From Kosakonia arachidis (GTDB lineage: Bacteria > Pseudomonadota > Gammaproteobacteria > Enterobacterales > Enterobacteriaceae): a stretch of DNA of 64,000 nucleotides. Below the pieces are notes generated by a model. It did not search any database and had not been told where the DNA came from. It saw only the letters and a program-made list of their open reading frames with translations. Position 1 is the first letter of the stretch. The number at the start of each line of letters is the position of its first letter. This document shows positions 9,357 through 24,115 of the stretch, piece by piece. The stretch is from positions 62,001 to 126,000 of the forward strand of contig NZ_FPAU01000008.1 in NCBI RefSeq assembly GCF_900116535.1, read 5' to 3'. A program made the position numbers and the translations under genes.

Positions 9357-11750
9357 TTAGCGTTTTGCCTGCCAGATGCGGGTTTGATAATCGCGGATTG
9401 AGCGATCAGAGCTAAACATACCGCAACGCGCTGTGTTCAGGATCGCAGCTCGGGTCCAGGCTTCCTGGTCGCGGTAGAGTACATCCACCTGCTTTTGGGC
9501 CTCAACATAGGCCGCAAAATCCGCCAGTACCAAATAGGGATCGCCCCCCTGTTTGCCCATGCTGTGTAGCATCTGGTCAAAAGCATGTTTATCCCCATCG
9601 CTGTACTTCCCGCTTTCAAGTTCCTTCAGCACCGCATCCAGCAGTTTGTCTTTTTTACGCCACTTCAGCGGGTCGTAGCCTTTAGCTTTCAGCGCTTTCA
9701 CCTGCTCCACCGTGTGGCCGAAGATAAAGATATTCTCTTCGCCGACCTGTTCGGCAATTTCAACGTTCGCGCCGTCCAGCGTACCGACTGTCAGCGCGCC
9801 ATTCAGCGCCAGCTTCATGTTGCCAGTACCCGAAGCCTCTTTACCCGCCGTGGAAATCTGCTCAGACACATCCGCCGCCGGGATCAGCTTCTCCGCTGCC
9901 GAGACGCAGTAATCAGGCAGGAAAACGACTTTCAGCTTGTCACCGACCTTCGTATCGTTGTTAATCACTTCCGCCACTTTATTGATGGCAAAGATGATGT
10001 TTTTCGCCAGGTAGTAGCCCGGTGCAGCTTTGGCGCCAAACAGGAAGACACGCGGCACACGGTCGGCTTTCGGATTTTCGCGAATTTCTTTGTACAGGGC
10101 GAGTATGTGCAGTAGCCCCAGATGCTGGCGTTTGTATTCATGCAAACGTTTGATCTGGATATCGAACAGCGCCTGTGGGTTGATCTCAATACCGGTACGG
10201 GCTTTGACAAACGATGCCAGCCGTACTTTATTCTGGTGTTTAATCTCGCGATACTGCTTGCGGAATGCCGCGTCGTCGGCGTACTCCTCCAGATTGATCA
10301 ATTGATCGAGATCGTTGGCCCACTCTTTTTTCAGCGTCTTGTCAAGCAACGCAGCCAGTAACGGGTTGCATTGTTTGATCCAGCGACGCGGCGTGATGCC
10401 ATTAGTGACATTATGGAATTTACCCGGCCAGAGCTGGTTATATTCCGGGAACAGATCCTTAACCACCAGATCCGAATGCAGCGCCGCCACACCGTTAACC
10501 GCAAACCCGCCCACCACGCAAAGGTTAGCCATGCGTACCTGTTTGTGATGCACCACCGCCAGTTTTGCCCATACCGCGTCATCGCCCGGCCAGGTTTTCT
10601 CAACCAGAAGCTTAAATTTGTCGTTGATCTGTTTGATGATTTGCATGTGCCGCGGCAGTAGCGCTTTGACTAACGTTTCGTCCCAGCACTCCAGCGCTTC
10701 CGGCATCAGCGTATGGTTGGTATAGGCAAATGTCCGGCTGGTAATCGCCCAGGCATCGTCCCAGCTTAGCTGGTGCTCGTCGAGCAGCACGCGCAGCAGT
10801 TCCGGAATAGCGATAGTCGGGTGAGTGTCGTTAAGCTGGATCACTTCGAAATCCGGCAACTGCGCCAGTTTGCGGCCTGCCAGATGGTGGCGACGCAGAA
10901 TATCGGCAATCGAACAGGCGCACTGGAAGTATTGCTGCATCAGACGCAGCTTTTTCCCGGCCTGATGATTGTCGTTCGGGTAGAGCACTTTCGTCAGCTT
11001 TTCCGCATCAATCCCGGTTTGCTCGGCGCGCAGGAAATCACCGTCGTTGAATTTGGTCAGATTAAAGGGATGAGCATGTGTCGCCTGCCATAAACGCAGC
11101 GGCTGCGTCACGCCGTTACGGTAGCCAATGACGGGTAAATCCCAGGCTTCGCCAATCAGCATAAAAGCGGGCTGCCACTGCCCGGATTTGCTCACCTTGC
11201 CGCCAATCCCCACCTGCACATCTAACTGCTCGTTATGGCTGAACCACGGGTAGCTGCGGCGATGCCAGTCATCCGGGGCTTCATGCTGTTGCCCATCAAC
11301 AAAAGACTGGCGGAACAGGCCGTACTGATAATTCAGGCCGTAGCCAGTCGCCGACTGACCAACCGTCGCCATCGAGTCGAGGAAGCAGGCAGCCAGACGC
11401 CCCAGACCGCCGTTACCCAGCGCCGGATCGATCTCCTCTTCCAGCAGGTCACTCAGGTTGATATTGTGTTCCTGCAATACTGCGCCAACATCCTGATACC
11501 AGCCCAGGTTCAGCAGGTTATTGCCCGTCAGGCGGCCAATCAGGAATTCCATCGAAATATAGTTAACGTGGCGCTGCCCTTTCGCCACTTTCGGCGCGGG
11601 CTGCGCCGCCAGCAGTTCTGCCAGCGCGCTGCTCACCACTTGCCACCACTGTCGGGTTGTCATGTCACCGGCAATCTGAATCCCTAAACGCTGCTGCTGA
11701 CGCGTGAGGGCCGCTGCAAATTCCGCTTTATTAAACGTTGGCTTTGACAT
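9357..11750 (-). CDS. malP: Maltodextrin phosphorylase
   Basis: A cytoplasmic GT35 phosphorylase of 797 residues, as in E. coli. It uses phosphate to release glucose-1-phosphate from maltodextrins. The pyridoxal phosphate lysine lies in [17 protein letters not shown], and the [12 protein letters not shown]-type motif is present. It is paralogous to GlgP (18826-21273) but lacks a longer N-terminal regulatory part. It heads malPQ, and three MalT-box-like sites lie 70-115 bases upstream. Confidence 0.97.
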   Translation of the reverse strand: MSKPTFNKAEFAAALTRQQQRLGIQIAGDMTTRQWWQVVSSALAELLAAQPAPKVAKGQRHVNYISMEFLIGRLTGNNLLNLGWYQDVGAVLQEHNINLSDLLEEEIDPALGNGGLGRLAACFLDSMATVGQSATGYGLNYQYGLFRQSFVDGQQHEAPDDWHRRSYPWFSHNEQLDVQVGIGGKVSKSGQWQPAFMLIGEAWDLPVIGYRNGVTQPLRLWQATHAHPFNLTKFNDGDFLRAEQTGIDAEKLTKVLYPNDNHQAGKKLRLMQQYFQCACSIADILRRHHLAGRKLAQLPDFEVIQLNDTHPTIAIPELLRVLLDEHQLSWDDAWAITSRTFAYTNHTLMPEALECWDETLVKALLPRHMQIIKQINDKFKLLVEKTWPGDDAVWAKLAVVHHKQVRMANLCVVGGFAVNGVAALHSDLVVKDLFPEYNQLWPGKFHNVTNGITPRRWIKQCNPLLAALLDKTLKKEWANDLDQLINLEEYADDAAFRKQYREIKHQNKVRLASFVKARTGIEINPQALFDIQIKRLHEYKRQHLGLLHILALYKEIRENPKADRVPRVFLFGAKAAPGYYLAKNIIFAINKVAEVINNDTKVGDKLKVVFLPDYCVSAAEKLIPAADVSEQISTAGKEASGTGNMKLALNGALTVGTLDGANVEIAEQVGEENIFIFGHTVEQVKALKAKGYDPLKWRKKDKLLDAVLKELESGKYSDGDKHAFDQMLHSMGKQGGDPYLVLADFAAYVEAQKQVDVLYRDQEAWTRAAILNTARCGMFSSDRSIRDYQTRIWQAKR

Positions 11751-11820
11751 AAAGAATCCGGGTCCTGTAATGAAGTAAATCGACGTTTGCGTTAGTGTGC
11801 CTGGCTCGGTTTATGACTTC

Positions 11821-11864
11821 CTCATCCTGCCAGGGATTAGCCGGGGAGGAGCAGCGGGGATGAG
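11821..11864 (-). promoter_or_regulatory. MalT boxes of malPQ
   Basis: CTCATCC (11821-11827, a minus-strand GGATGAG), GGGGAGGAG (11843-11851) and GGGGATGAG (11856-11864) match the MalT box core GGGGA(T/G)GAG. They lie 71-114 bases before malP, as expected for MalT-ATP-maltotriose activation. A TGTGA-containing partial CRP-like site follows at 11872-11887. Confidence 0.75.
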
Positions 11865-12192
11865 CAAAAAGTGTGATCGCCGCCACCTAAAGGTAGCGTT
11901 TTTTTTGCATGCTATTCAATCGAATTGACTTGAAATCGTTCAATCAAAATGAAATGTCGTTCCAGATAAAATTAGTATTCATTAGGCGTAAACGGTAGAA
12001 AAAATAATATTCACTGCAGCATCACTAATCAATTTTTGCTATTTGTGCGTTTTGTCTGATACGCCGGTTAATAATACGAAGAAAGCCTTACTCCATGTAA
12101 TTATTAAGCTTTCTGCTATACGCAGCTCGCCAGCCGTGCCCGCGTTCTTTTTCCTCTTTTTTGTCCTTAATTATCCATGAAATAAATAGAAA

Positions 12193-12208
12193 TGTGACAT
12201 AGTGCAAA
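12193..12208. promoter_or_regulatory. CRP site of malT
   Basis: TGTGACATAGTGCAAA closely resembles the E. coli malT CRP site, where cAMP-CRP activates transcription. It lies about 130 bases before the malT ATG. Confidence 0.7.
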
Positions 12209-12334
12209 TTCACAATCGTCAGATCTGGACATAACTTGCAATATTTCGTCATCTGACCGACCTTATTAGCATTAATTACGAAGCGCAAAAAAAATCATAC
12301 CCTCCGTTTTCGTTCGCACAGTGAAGTGATAACT

Positions 12335-15040
12335 ATGTTGATTCCGTCAAAATTAAGTCGCCCGGTTCGTCTCGACCACACCGTGGTTCGGGAACGCCTG
12401 CTGGCTAAACTTTCCGGCGCAAACAACTATCGCCTTGCGCTGGTGACCAGCCCTGCGGGTTACGGAAAAACCACGCTCATTTCGCAATGGGCAGCCGGAA
12501 AAAATGATGTTGGCTGGTTTTCTCTGGATGAAGGGGATAACCAGCAGGATCGTTTTGCCAGCTACTTTATCGCTGCGGTTCAGCAGGCGACGGGCGGGCA
12601 TTGCATCAGTAGCGAGGCGATGGCGCAAAAACGCCAGTACGCCAGCCTGCCGTCACTCTTTTCCCAGTTGTTCGTTGAATTGATGGAATGGCAGCGCCCC
12701 CTGTTTCTGGTCATCGACGATTATCATCTGATCACCAACCCAGTGATCCATGATGCAATGCGCTTCTTTTTACGCCATCAGCCGGAAAACCTGACGCTGA
12801 TTGTGCTGTCGCGTAATTTGCCGCAGTTAGGCATAGCCAACCTGCGCGTACGTGAACAACTGCTGGAAGTCAGCAGCCAGCAACTCGCCTTTACTCATCA
12901 GGAAGCAAAACAGTTTTTTGACTGCCGCCTGACATCGCCGATTGAAGCAGCAGAAAGTAGCCGCCTGTGTGACGACGTTGCCGGCTGGGCGACAGCGTTG
13001 CAACTTATCGCCCTCTCGGCGCGGCAAAACCACAGCGCGCCACACCAATCCGCACGCCGTCTCTCCGGGATTAATGCCGGCCATCTCTCCGATTATCTGG
13101 TGGATGAAGTGCTGGATAATGTTGATATCGACACGCGTAAGTTCCTGCTGAAAAGCGCCCTGTTGCGCTCGATGAACGACGCGCTGATCGTCCGCGTGAC
13201 CGGAGAAGAGAACGGGCAAATGCGGCTCGAAGAGATTGAGCGTCAGGGGCTGTTTTTACAACGTATGGACGATTCCGGCGAATGGTTCAGTTACCACCCG
13301 CTGTTCGGCAATTTCCTGCGCCAGCGCTGTCAGTGGGAACTAGCGACCGAGTTGCCGGATATTCACCGTGCCGCGGCGGAAAGCTGGATGGCACAAGGCT
13401 TCCCCAGTGAAGCCATTCACCACGCGCTGGCGGCCGGAGACGGCATTATGCTGCGCGATATTCTGCTGCATCACGCCTGGGGGCTGTTTAATCACAGCGA
13501 ACTGAGTGTGCTGGAAGAGTCGCTAAAAGCGCTACCGTGGGAAAGTCTGCTGGAAAATCCGCGTCTGGTACTGTTGCAGGCCTGGCTGATGCAAAGCCAG
13601 CACCGCTACAGCGAAGTGAACACACTGCTGGCGCGTGCCGAGCAGGAGATGACGACACAAATGGATGCCTCGTTGCACGGTGATTTCAACGCCCTGCGCG
13701 CCCAGGTGGCAATTAACGATGGCGATCCGGTGGAAGCAGAGCGCCTGGCGATGGTGGCGCTCGACGAATTGCCGCTGGCTAACTATTACAGCCGTATCGT
13801 AGCAACATCTGTACACGGTGAAGTACTGCACTGCAAAGGCGAGCTAACCAGTTCGCTGTCGGTGATGCAGCAAACCGAACAGATGGCGCGTCGCCACGAT
13901 GTCTGGCACTACGCACTGTGGGGTCTGATCCAGCAAAGCGAAATTCTGTTCGCCCAGGGGTTCCTGCAAGCGGCCTGGGAGACACAGGAAAAAGCTTTTA
14001 TCCTGATTCGCGAACAGCACCTTGAGCAACTGCCGATGCATGAATTTTTGCTGCGCATTCGCGCCCAGTTACTGTGGGCGTGGGCGCGGCTTGATGAGTC
14101 CGAAGCGGCGGCGCGCCAGGGGATAGAAGTACTCTCCACCATGCAACCGCAGCAGCAGTTGCAATGTCTGGCACTGTTGGTGCAAAACTCGCTGGCGCGC
14201 GGCGATCTGGATAATGCCCGCAGCCATTTGAACCGCCTGGAGAATCTGCTCGGCAACGGTCAATACCACAGCGACTGGGTATCGAATGCCGATAAAGTTC
14301 GGGTGATCTACTGGCAGATGACCGGCGACAAAAAGGCCGCTGCGCAGTGGCTACGCCAGACGCCAAAACCAGAGTTCGCCAATAACCATTTTCTGCAGAG
14401 CCAGTGGCGCAACATCGCCCGCGCGCAGATCCTGCTCGGCGAGTTTGATCCCGCAGAGATAGTACTGGAAGAGTTAAATGAAAACGCGCGCAGCCTGCGT
14501 TTGATGAGTGATATCAACCGAAATTTATTGCTGCTCAACCAGCTTTACTGGCAGGCGGGGCGCAAAAATGATGCGCAGCGCATGCTGCTGGAGGCGCTGC
14601 AACTGGCTAACCGCACCGGATTTATCAGTCATTTTGTGATTGAAGGCGAAGCGATGGCACAGCAGTTGCGCCAGTTGATTCAGTTGAATACACTGCCGGA
14701 GCTCGAACAGCATCGCGCCCAGCGTATTTTGCGCGACATCAACCAGCATCATCGGCATAAATTTGCTCACTTCGATGAGAATTTCGTCGAACGCCTGTTG
14801 ACGCACCCGGATGTGCCGGAGCTTATCCGCACCAGTCCGCTGACCCAGCGCGAGTGGCAGGTGCTGGGTCTGATCTATTCTGGCTACAGCAATGAACAGA
14901 TTGCGGGCGAGCTGGACGTCGCGGCGACAACCATTAAAACTCACATCCGTAATCTTTATCAGAAACTGGGCGTCGCCCATCGCCAGGATGCCGTGCAACA
15001 CGCACAGCGGCTGCTGAAAATGATGGGCTACGGCGTGTAA
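12335..15040 (+). CDS. malT: Maltose regulon activator MalT
   Basis: A STAND-family activator of 901 residues, as in E. coli. Walker A is SPAGYGKTT (39-47) and a Walker B-like LVIDDYH follows. A long TPR-like superhelical sensor occupies roughly 440-800, and a LuxR-type HTH ends the protein ([22 protein letters not shown] onward). With ATP and maltotriose it oligomerises and activates mal promoters, including malPQ next door. I use the ATG at 12335 ([10 protein letters not shown]) because it is the family start; an in-frame GTG lies at 12326. Its stop codon abuts the glpR stop with no bases between. Confidence 0.97.
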   Translation: MLIPSKLSRPVRLDHTVVRERLLAKLSGANNYRLALVTSPAGYGKTTLISQWAAGKNDVGWFSLDEGDNQQDRFASYFIAAVQQATGGHCISSEAMAQKRQYASLPSLFSQLFVELMEWQRPLFLVIDDYHLITNPVIHDAMRFFLRHQPENLTLIVLSRNLPQLGIANLRVREQLLEVSSQQLAFTHQEAKQFFDCRLTSPIEAAESSRLCDDVAGWATALQLIALSARQNHSAPHQSARRLSGINAGHLSDYLVDEVLDNVDIDTRKFLLKSALLRSMNDALIVRVTGEENGQMRLEEIERQGLFLQRMDDSGEWFSYHPLFGNFLRQRCQWELATELPDIHRAAAESWMAQGFPSEAIHHALAAGDGIMLRDILLHHAWGLFNHSELSVLEESLKALPWESLLENPRLVLLQAWLMQSQHRYSEVNTLLARAEQEMTTQMDASLHGDFNALRAQVAINDGDPVEAERLAMVALDELPLANYYSRIVATSVHGEVLHCKGELTSSLSVMQQTEQMARRHDVWHYALWGLIQQSEILFAQGFLQAAWETQEKAFILIREQHLEQLPMHEFLLRIRAQLLWAWARLDESEAAARQGIEVLSTMQPQQQLQCLALLVQNSLARGDLDNARSHLNRLENLLGNGQYHSDWVSNADKVRVIYWQMTGDKKAAAQWLRQTPKPEFANNHFLQSQWRNIARAQILLGEFDPAEIVLEELNENARSLRLMSDINRNLLLLNQLYWQAGRKNDAQRMLLEALQLANRTGFISHFVIEGEAMAQQLRQLIQLNTLPELEQHRAQRILRDINQHHRHKFAHFDENFVERLLTHPDVPELIRTSPLTQREWQVLGLIYSGYSNEQIAGELDVAATTIKTHIRNLYQKLGVAHRQDAVQHAQRLLKMMGYGV

Positions 15041-15799
15041 CTAGCACAGCTCCAGCTGTACGTTGTTGTGGTTGATCACCTGTAATACCCCATCTGGCGG
15101 AATGGCATCGGTGTACACCGCATCCACAAGGCCAATGCTGCCCATATTCACCATCGCGTTACGGCCAAATTTCGAGTGATCCACCACCAACATGGCGAAG
15201 CGCGAGTTTTCAATGATCGCGCGCTTGGTGCGCACTTCGTGGTAGTCGAACTCCAGAAGTGAGCCATCCATATCAATTCCGCTAATGCCGAGAATGCCGA
15301 AATCGAGGCGGAACTGAGAGATAAAATCGAGGGTCGCCTCGCCAACAATGCCGCCGTCACGGCTGCGCAGTTCGCCGCCCGCGAGGATCACGCGGAAATC
15401 TTCTTTCTTCATCAGCGTGTTCGCAACGTTCAGGTTGTTGGTCACAATGCGCAGATCGCTGTGTTCCAGCAGCGCATGAGCGACGGCTTCCGGCGTGGTG
15501 CCAATGTCGATAAACAGCGTTGCGCCGTTCGGGATCTGTTCTGCCACCTTGCGGGCAATGCGCTCTTTTTCCGCCGTCAGCGTCGATTTGCGATCGTGCC
15601 ATGAAGTGTTCACCGAGCTGGAAGGCAGAGCCGCACCACCATGGTGACGCAAGATTTTGTTTTGATCCGCGAGGTCATTCAGATCCCGGCGAATAGTCTG
15701 CGGGCTGACGGAAAATTGTTCAACCAGCTCTTCGGTACTGACATATCCTTGTTGTTTAACCAGTTCAATAATAGCGTCATGACGCTGTGTTTGTTTCAT
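15041..15799 (-). CDS. glpR: Glycerol-3-phosphate regulon repressor
   Basis: A DeoR-family repressor of 252 residues. The N-terminal HTH is VSTEELVEQFSVSPQTIRRDLNDL (about 20-43) and the sugar-phosphate-binding domain follows, with the family's IDIGTT and GILGISGID motifs. Glycerol-3-phosphate releases it from glp operators, one group of which lies before glpD at 17170-17210. The frame is intact, unlike the frameshifted glpR of some E. coli K-12 MG1655 stocks. It is the last gene of glpEGR, 17 bases after glpG. Confidence 0.97.
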   Translation of the reverse strand: MKQTQRHDAIIELVKQQGYVSTEELVEQFSVSPQTIRRDLNDLADQNKILRHHGGAALPSSSVNTSWHDRKSTLTAEKERIARKVAEQIPNGATLFIDIGTTPEAVAHALLEHSDLRIVTNNLNVANTLMKKEDFRVILAGGELRSRDGGIVGEATLDFISQFRLDFGILGISGIDMDGSLLEFDYHEVRTKRAIIENSRFAMLVVDHSKFGRNAMVNMGSIGLVDAVYTDAIPPDGVLQVINHNNVQLELC

Positions 15800-15816
15800 G
15801 AAATGTCCCTGGATAA

Positions 15817-16647
15817 TTATGTTCGTTTCCGCACATTCTGTGTGTCCACCAGCGCCATCGCCAGCCCAATTGCCATGCCAGCCGTGTGCGCACCAGTGGC
15901 AATCTCAAAGCCCATTACGCCGAACCACTCGGCGACCATCAGCACAACCGTAAGAATAAACAGCCCATTAGGTAATGCCACCTGAGGAAGCGGATCGCGT
16001 ACGCCATGCAGCCAGACATAACCAATCAGTGCATACACAACGCCGGATAAACCACCAAACCATGGCCCGGTGAGTTGGTGCTGCACAAAACCGCTTAATA
16101 AGGCGCTAATCAGGGTAATGACCACCAGCTTGCCGGTGCCAAGACGCTTTTCAACGGCTCCGCCAAGATACCACCACCAGAACAGGTTGAAGAGGATGTG
16201 TACCAACGAAAAATGCATTATTGCGTGAGTAAAGTAACGCCAGACCTCAAACTGTACACTGGCATCCCACGGCCAGGCGAGCCACATCATCACGGTCTGA
16301 TCGCCAATGAGACTCATCACTACGAAGACAACTATGCAAAGCGCGGTCATCAGTAACGTCAATGGCCCGCCGCGTTCGCGAATGGCCACCATCAGAGGAA
16401 AACGACGATAGCGCAGACCGCTGTTGACCTGCCCGGATTGCCAGCTCGCCGCCAGATAACGTGGGTCGGCAGGATTTTCGATAAAGCGCGCCAGTTCATT
16501 TTTGACGCGCTCAGCCTGGCTCTCATCTGCCAGCCAGATATCGCTTTGCTCGTGATGTTGAATGGTGAGGATCACGCCCTGGGTCTGCATATAATCGACA
16601 AACGCCTGAGCGACACGAGGGTTAGTAAAAGAGGTAATCATCAACAT
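15817..16647 (-). CDS. glpG: Rhomboid intramembrane serine protease GlpG
   Basis: An inner-membrane rhomboid protease of 276 residues, as in E. coli. A cytoplasmic N-terminal domain (1-80) precedes six transmembrane segments. The catalytic dyad is Ser201 in GLSG and His254 in TGAHTAGM, and the oxyanion region has [10 protein letters not shown] with His150 and Asn154. It cleaves transmembrane helices; a quality-control role for orphan membrane proteins has been reported. Its position in glpEGR does not explain its substrate range. Confidence 0.97.
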   Translation of the reverse strand: MLMITSFTNPRVAQAFVDYMQTQGVILTIQHHEQSDIWLADESQAERVKNELARFIENPADPRYLAASWQSGQVNSGLRYRRFPLMVAIRERGGPLTLLMTALCIVVFVVMSLIGDQTVMMWLAWPWDASVQFEVWRYFTHAIMHFSLVHILFNLFWWWYLGGAVEKRLGTGKLVVITLISALLSGFVQHQLTGPWFGGLSGVVYALIGYVWLHGVRDPLPQVALPNGLFILTVVLMVAEWFGVMGFEIATGAHTAGMAIGLAMALVDTQNVRKRT

Positions 16648-16704
16648 GGCGGGCGTCGCTTAATCCATACAAAGAGAGACAGTATAACGGCACCGGACGA
16701 ATGC

Positions 16705-17034
16705 CTAAAGCGTACCGTGCGCTACTTCCGCCGGGAAATGACGATGCCAGGCGTCAAAACCGCCATCCACGCTGTAGACCTGTTCATACCCCTGCTGGAG
16801 CAAGTATTGCGCCGCACCTTTACTGCTATTGCCGTGGTAGCACATCACCATCACCGGGGTATCGAAATTGTGGTCGCGCATAAATGCGCCCAGCGTATCG
16901 TTAGTCAGATGGAATGCGCCCGGCGTATGCCCCATCGCAAAGCTTTGCGGATCGCGGATATCCACCAGCACCGCCTGCTGTTGATGCAATTTCTGATGGG
17001 TTTCTTCTACGTTAATGCATTCAAAATGATCCAT
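16705..17034 (-). CDS. glpE: Thiosulfate sulfurtransferase GlpE
   Basis: A single-domain cytoplasmic rhodanese of 109 residues (E. coli 108). The active-site loop is CYHGNSS with catalytic Cys65. It transfers sulfur from thiosulfate to cyanide or thiols in vitro; the physiological acceptor is uncertain, with thioredoxin proposed. It is the first gene of glpEGR, divergent from glpD, and 57 bases before glpG. Confidence 0.95.
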   Translation of the reverse strand: MDHFECINVEETHQKLHQQQAVLVDIRDPQSFAMGHTPGAFHLTNDTLGAFMRDHNFDTPVMVMCYHGNSSKGAAQYLLQQGYEQVYSVDGGFDAWHRHFPAEVAHGTL

Positions 17035-17110
17035 GACGTTCTCTTAATTGACACAGGAAATGGCTATTCTGCCGTCAAGTGTACGTCGCGACGACGGGTA
17101 AGCGCCATTA

Positions 17111-17126
17111 TGTTATGCATATCACT
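17111..17126. promoter_or_regulatory. CRP-like site between glpE and glpD
   Basis: TGTTA-N6-TCACT matches the CRP consensus at 8 of 10 positions. Its place between the divergent glpE and glpD starts fits catabolite control of glpD. Confidence 0.55.
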
Positions 17127-17169
17127 CTAAATTGTTTTTTTGATGTTACCAAAAGCGCGTTCCTTTGCT

Positions 17170-17210
17170 ATCATGAGCGATAACGAACATTTTTGAGCTT
17201 TAACGAAAGT
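17170..17210. promoter_or_regulatory. GlpR operators of glpD
   Basis: Overlapping inverted repeats built on GATAACGAACAT and GCTTTAACGAAA reproduce the E. coli glpD operator region almost base for base. A likely -10 (TATCAT, 17169-17174) overlaps the left edge, so bound GlpR would block initiation. Confidence 0.75.
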
Positions 17211-17223
17211 GCATGAGGGCAGC

Positions 17224-18729
17224 ATGGAAACCAAAGATCTGATTGTGATAGGCGGGGGCATCAACGGTGCCGGTATCGCGGCAGACGCCGCAGGGCGTGG
17301 TTTATCCGTGCTGATGCTAGAAGCACAGGACCTGGCCTGCGCGACATCCAGCAACAGCTCCAAATTGATTCACGGTGGCTTGCGCTACCTTGAACACTAC
17401 GAATTCCGCCTGGTGAGCGAAGCACTTGCCGAACGCGAGGTGCTGCTGAAAATGGCACCACATATCGCTTTCCCGATGCGTTTTCGTCTGCCGCACCGCC
17501 CGCATCTGCGCCCGGCGTGGATGATCCGCATTGGTCTGTTTATGTACGACCACCTAGGGAAACGCACCAGCCTGCCAGCCTCATCCGGTTTGCGTTTTGG
17601 CTCAGAATCGGTGCTAAAGCCGGAAATCGTGCGCGGTTTCGAATATTCCGACTGCTGGGTGGACGATGCGCGCCTGGTACTGGCGAATGCGCAGATGGTT
17701 GAGCGTAAAGGCGGCAAAGTGTTGACCCGCACCCGCGCCACCAGCGCTCGCCGCGAAAATGGTCTGTGGATTGTCGAAGCGGAAGATATCGATACCGGCG
17801 AAAAATATAGCTGGCAGGCACGCGGTCTGGTGAATGCCACCGGTCCATGGGTCAAACAGTTCTTCGACGACGGTATGCATCTGCCTTCGCCGTACGGCAT
17901 TCGCTTGATCAAAGGCAGCCATATTGTGGTGCCGCGCGTACACTCGCAGAAGCAGGCTTATATTCTGCAAAACGAAGACAAACGTATCGTCTTTGTTATT
18001 CCCTGGATGGATGAGTTCTCCATTATCGGTACCACCGATGTGGAGTACAAAGGCGATCCGAAACACGTTGAAATCGATGAAAACGAGATCAACTACTTAC
18101 TGAAAGTCTATAACACACACTTTAAAAAACAGCTCACGCGCGACGATATTGCCTGGACTTACTCCGGTGTACGCCCGTTGTGTGACGACGAATCCGATTC
18201 GCCGCAGGCTATCACCCGCGACTATACGCTGGATATTCACGATGAGAACGGCCAGACACCGCTACTGTCGGTGTTCGGTGGCAAGCTGACCACCTATCGT
18301 AAACTTGCCGAGCATGCGCTGGAAAAACTGACGCCGTACTACAAAGGCATTGGTCCGGCGTGGACAAAAAATTGCGTGCTGCCAGGTGGCGATATCAGCG
18401 GCGATCGCGACGACTACGCGGCGAAACTGCGCCGTCGCTATCCGTTTATCAGTGAATCGCTGGCGCGCCATTTCTCCCGTACCTACGGCAGTAACAGCGA
18501 ACTGCTGCTGGCAAACGCCACCCGCATTGAAGATTTAGGAGAACACTTCGGTCACGAACTGTATGAAGCCGAACTGCGTTACCTGGTCGACCATGAATGG
18601 GCGCGTCGCCTTGATGATGTGATCTGGCGTCGTACAAAGCTGGGAATGTGGTTGAACGCCGAAGAGCAATCCCGCGTGGGGCAGTGGTTAACGCGTCATA
18701 ACAAAGCAGAATTATCGCTGGCATCGTAA
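17224..18729 (+). CDS. glpD: Aerobic glycerol-3-phosphate dehydrogenase
   Basis: A membrane-peripheral FAD enzyme of 501 residues, as in E. coli. It oxidises sn-glycerol-3-phosphate to dihydroxyacetone phosphate and passes electrons to ubiquinone. The dinucleotide motif GGGINGAG (10-17) is followed by the E/D-rich FAD strand end and the substrate-binding cap. I start at 17224 (METKDLIVIGGG) with GAGGG a few bases before it; a GTG at 17209 would add five residues. It works with UgpBAEC and UgpQ (38713-43672), which supply its substrate. Confidence 0.97.
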   Translation: METKDLIVIGGGINGAGIAADAAGRGLSVLMLEAQDLACATSSNSSKLIHGGLRYLEHYEFRLVSEALAEREVLLKMAPHIAFPMRFRLPHRPHLRPAWMIRIGLFMYDHLGKRTSLPASSGLRFGSESVLKPEIVRGFEYSDCWVDDARLVLANAQMVERKGGKVLTRTRATSARRENGLWIVEAEDIDTGEKYSWQARGLVNATGPWVKQFFDDGMHLPSPYGIRLIKGSHIVVPRVHSQKQAYILQNEDKRIVFVIPWMDEFSIIGTTDVEYKGDPKHVEIDENEINYLLKVYNTHFKKQLTRDDIAWTYSGVRPLCDDESDSPQAITRDYTLDIHDENGQTPLLSVFGGKLTTYRKLAEHALEKLTPYYKGIGPAWTKNCVLPGGDISGDRDDYAAKLRRRYPFISESLARHFSRTYGSNSELLLANATRIEDLGEHFGHELYEAELRYLVDHEWARRLDDVIWRRTKLGMWLNAEEQSRVGQWLTRHNKAELSLAS

Positions 18730-18738
18730 TTGTTGTTG

Positions 18739-18821
18739 CGCCGGAGGGCGGCTACGCCTTATCCGGCCTGCGAAGTTCTGCATGTTTGCAGGCCCAGTAA
18801 GCATCACGCTACCGGGCCTGC
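18739..18821. repeat. REP pair (BIME) between glpD and glgP
   Basis: Two REP units in opposed orientation: GCCGGAGGGCGGCTACGCC onward (18739-18771) and the unit 18788-18821 ending CCGGGCCTGC. The pair sits between the converging glpD and glgP and may stabilise or terminate both messages. No separate T-rich terminator is seen here. Confidence 0.85.
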
Positions 18822-18825
18822 ATCG

Positions 18826-22726
<3,901 letters not shown>

Positions 22727-22817
22727 TATCGCTCCTGTTCAAATCCATACGGCAAGGATGGCCGTCATAGGGGGAACCTTGCGTGGATCGCTTCCGCACA
22801 AGGTTTCAAGTCACTTT

Positions 22818-24101
22818 TCAGCCTTGCTGTTTGCGTAGCATCTCTCGCGTTACCAGCACAATGCCCTCTTCGGAGCGGTAAAATCGGCGCGCATCCTCTT
22901 CTGCGTTTTCACCGATTACAGTGCCTTCCGGGATCACACAACCTCTGTCGATAATGCAGCGGCGCAAACGGCAGGAGCGTCCTATCCAGACCTCCGGCAA
23001 TAATATCGACGAATCGATATTGCAGAAGGAGTTGACGCGTACGCGATAAAACAACACCGACTGCACAACGACCGAGCCTGAAATAACGCACCCACCAGAA
23101 ACCAGCGAGTTCAGCGTCATACCGTGGCTACCCGATCGATCCTGCACAAATTTCGCCGGCGGTAGGGATTGATTATAGGTACGGATAGGCCAGTTTTGAT
23201 CGTACATATCGAGTTCTGGCATCACCGACGCTAAATCGAGGTTCGCTTTCCAGTAAGCTTCAAGCGTTCCCACATCGCGCCAATAGGGTTCTGAACTCGG
23301 ATCCGATTGCACACAGGATTGAGGGAAAGGATGTGCATAGGCCATGCCAGATTTGACGATTTGCGGAATGATGTCTTTACCGAAGTCGTGGCTGGAGTTC
23401 TCGTTTTTATCATCCTCCTCCAGCAGGTCGTACAGATATTCGGCATCAAAAATATAGATGCCCATACTGGCCAGCGCTTTGCTGTCATCTCCGGGCATAG
23501 AGGGCGGATTCGCCGGTTTTTCGACGAAATCGACTACCTTGTCCTGCTCATCAACCGCCATCACACCAAAAGCGGTTGCTTCGTTAATGGGCACCGGCAG
23601 GCAGGCCACGGTGCAACGCGCCCCTTTTTCGACATGGTCGAGCAGCATGCGCGAATAATCCTGTTTGTAAATGTGGTCGCCTGCCAGAATGACGATATAT
23701 TCCGCGCGATAGCGGCGAATAATATCGAGGTTCTGCGTCACCGCATCTGCCGTGCCGCGATACCAGTTTTCACCATGCACGCGCTGCTGTGCAGGCAGCA
23801 AGTCGACAAACTCGTTCATCTCGTTATTGAAGAAAGACCAGCCGCGCTGAATATGCTGAACCAGCGTGTGGGATTGGTACTGGGTAATCACCCCAATACG
23901 ACGGATACCAGAGTTGATGCAGTTAGAGAGCGCAAAATCGATGATGCGGAATTTACCGCCGAAATGAACCGCCGGCTTGGCGCGTTTTTTTGTTAAATCT
24001 TTCAGACGTGTTCCACGCCCACCCGCCAAAATCAGAGCAACGGATTTCAAGGGCAACTGGCGCGCTAACATTGTAGGGTCGTTCTTATCTAATCTCACCA
24101 T
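22818..24101 (-). CDS. glgC: Glucose-1-phosphate adenylyltransferase
   Basis: ADP-glucose pyrophosphorylase of 427 residues (E. coli 431), the committed step of glycogen synthesis. It has the nucleotidyltransferase motif [13 protein letters not shown], the [10 protein letters not shown]-like segment [10 protein letters not shown], and a C-terminal left-handed beta-helix. In the family fructose-1,6-bisphosphate activates and AMP inhibits. I start at the ATG at 24101 (MVRLDKND), with CGGAG ahead of it; a longer upstream frame overlaps glgX and does not match the family. The C-terminus ends RKQQG, a few residues shorter than in K-12. Confidence 0.96.
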   Translation of the reverse strand: MVRLDKNDPTMLARQLPLKSVALILAGGRGTRLKDLTKKRAKPAVHFGGKFRIIDFALSNCINSGIRRIGVITQYQSHTLVQHIQRGWSFFNNEMNEFVDLLPAQQRVHGENWYRGTADAVTQNLDIIRRYRAEYIVILAGDHIYKQDYSRMLLDHVEKGARCTVACLPVPINEATAFGVMAVDEQDKVVDFVEKPANPPSMPGDDSKALASMGIYIFDAEYLYDLLEEDDKNENSSHDFGKDIIPQIVKSGMAYAHPFPQSCVQSDPSSEPYWRDVGTLEAYWKANLDLASVMPELDMYDQNWPIRTYNQSLPPAKFVQDRSGSHGMTLNSLVSGGCVISGSVVVQSVLFYRVRVNSFCNIDSSILLPEVWIGRSCRLRRCIIDRGCVIPEGTVIGENAEEDARRFYRSEEGIVLVTREMLRKQQG

Positions 24102-24115
24102 GACAGACTCCGTTT

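Larger units (their letters stand above)
11751..12334. other. malP-malT divergent intergenic region
   Basis: The 584 bases contain MalT boxes and a CRP-like half site near malP (11821-11887) and a CRP site near malT (12193-12208). The middle (about 11890-12190) is strongly AT-rich with no gene or clear hairpin that I can support. Confidence 0.7.

Noticed and set aside
12088-12288. 66-codon minus-strand frame between malP and malT
   Set aside because: AT-rich, covers the malT CRP site, and has no recognisable product.
23307-23996. 229-codon plus-strand frame inside glgC
   Set aside because: A long antisense shadow of glgC, as expected in a GC-rich coding region; composition and homology favour glgC.
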